Positions 5,299 to 5,467 of a stretch of 5,467 nt of DNA are shown piece after piece. Under the pieces are notes generated by a model. That model had not been told where the DNA came from. It did not search any database and saw only the letters and a list, made by a program, of their open reading frames with translations. Location: NCBI GenBank assembly GCA_004322375.1, contig SCUC01000079.1:1-5467 (forward strand), written 5' to 3'. Within the stretch, counting starts at the first letter, position 1. Each line of letters starts with the position of its first letter. Source of the stretch: Bacteroidota bacterium. GTDB lineage: Bacteria; Bacteroidota; Ignavibacteria; UBA10030; SZUA-254. Both the position numbers and the translations under genes were made by a program.

Positions 5299-5467
5299 TA
5301 TCGTTACCGGGTTTCCAAAAACATTTAAGGGACCGTTAACCGAAAGCATCATCCGTCAGGCAAAAAAGAAAAAGCTGCTCCAGATACGTATCCACGATTT
5401 ACGGAAGCACACGCACGATAAGCACAAAACGATAGACGATACTCCCTTCGGAGGAGGCGCAGGAATG
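5288..5467 (+). CDS. trmD: tRNA (guanine-N1)-methyltransferase TrmD, N-terminal part (cut by window end)
   Basis: TrmD methylates N1 of G37 next to the anticodon, using S-adenosylmethionine, which prevents +1 frameshifting. Only the first 60 residues of a protein usually ~230-250 long are present. They match the family start closely: MRIDIVTGFPKTF, GPLTESIIRQA, the IRIHDLRKHTHDKHKTIDD stretch and the DDTPFGGGAGM motif at 50-60, which is near-invariant. The trefoil-knot SAM site lies downstream, outside the window. ATG 5288 overlaps the rimM stop (5296-5298) by 11 bases and has its own GAGGAA, so translational coupling is likely. From the conserved gene order, rplS (L19) would be expected next. 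Confidence 0.95.
   Translation, partial: MRIDIVTGFPKTFKGPLTESIIRQAKKKKLLQIRIHDLRKHTHDKHKTIDDTPFGGGAGM

Overview
The window looks like a piece of chromosome from a member of the FCB group, most likely an Ignavibacteria/Chlorobi-type or related Bacteroidota lineage. The main pointer is the C-terminal sorting domain of the secreted protein at 705-2363: its LFQNYPNPFNP opening and KKMLLLR-like end are typical of type IX secretion substrates in those phyla. A TonB-dependent receptor just upstream and a long-tailed ribosomal protein S16 fit the same picture. This assignment is inference from protein style, not from a marker phylogeny.

Left part (1-2363): the C-terminal end of a TonB-dependent outer-membrane receptor is followed, after one base, by a secreted six-Asp-box (BNR/sialidase-like) beta-propeller protein with a type IX sorting domain. 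The two are probably co-transcribed and may act together at the cell surface.

Middle (2364-2761): a gene-free stretch of about 400 bases. It holds several degenerate tandem arrays of different sequence but the same 7-base period, then a candidate promoter and a weak hairpin/T-run upstream of ffh. The same kind of repeat also lies inside the coding DNA of the sorting domain: a 5 x 7-base array, a 21-base segment that is an inverted copy (20/21) of one intergenic array, and a perfect 27-base palindrome that seems to have lengthened the protein in frame. This repeat system is the most unusual thing in the window.

Right part (2762-5467): a conserved translation and protein-targeting cluster, ffh - rpsP - rimM - trmD (trmD cut off by the window end). 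Ffh is the signal recognition particle GTPase, S16 a 30S subunit protein, RimM a 30S maturation factor and TrmD the tRNA G37 methyltransferase. ffh starts with GTG and rpsP with TTG. A strong hairpin separates rpsP from rimM and shows that the longest possible rimM frame is not the real one. rimM and trmD overlap by 11 bases and are likely translationally coupled.
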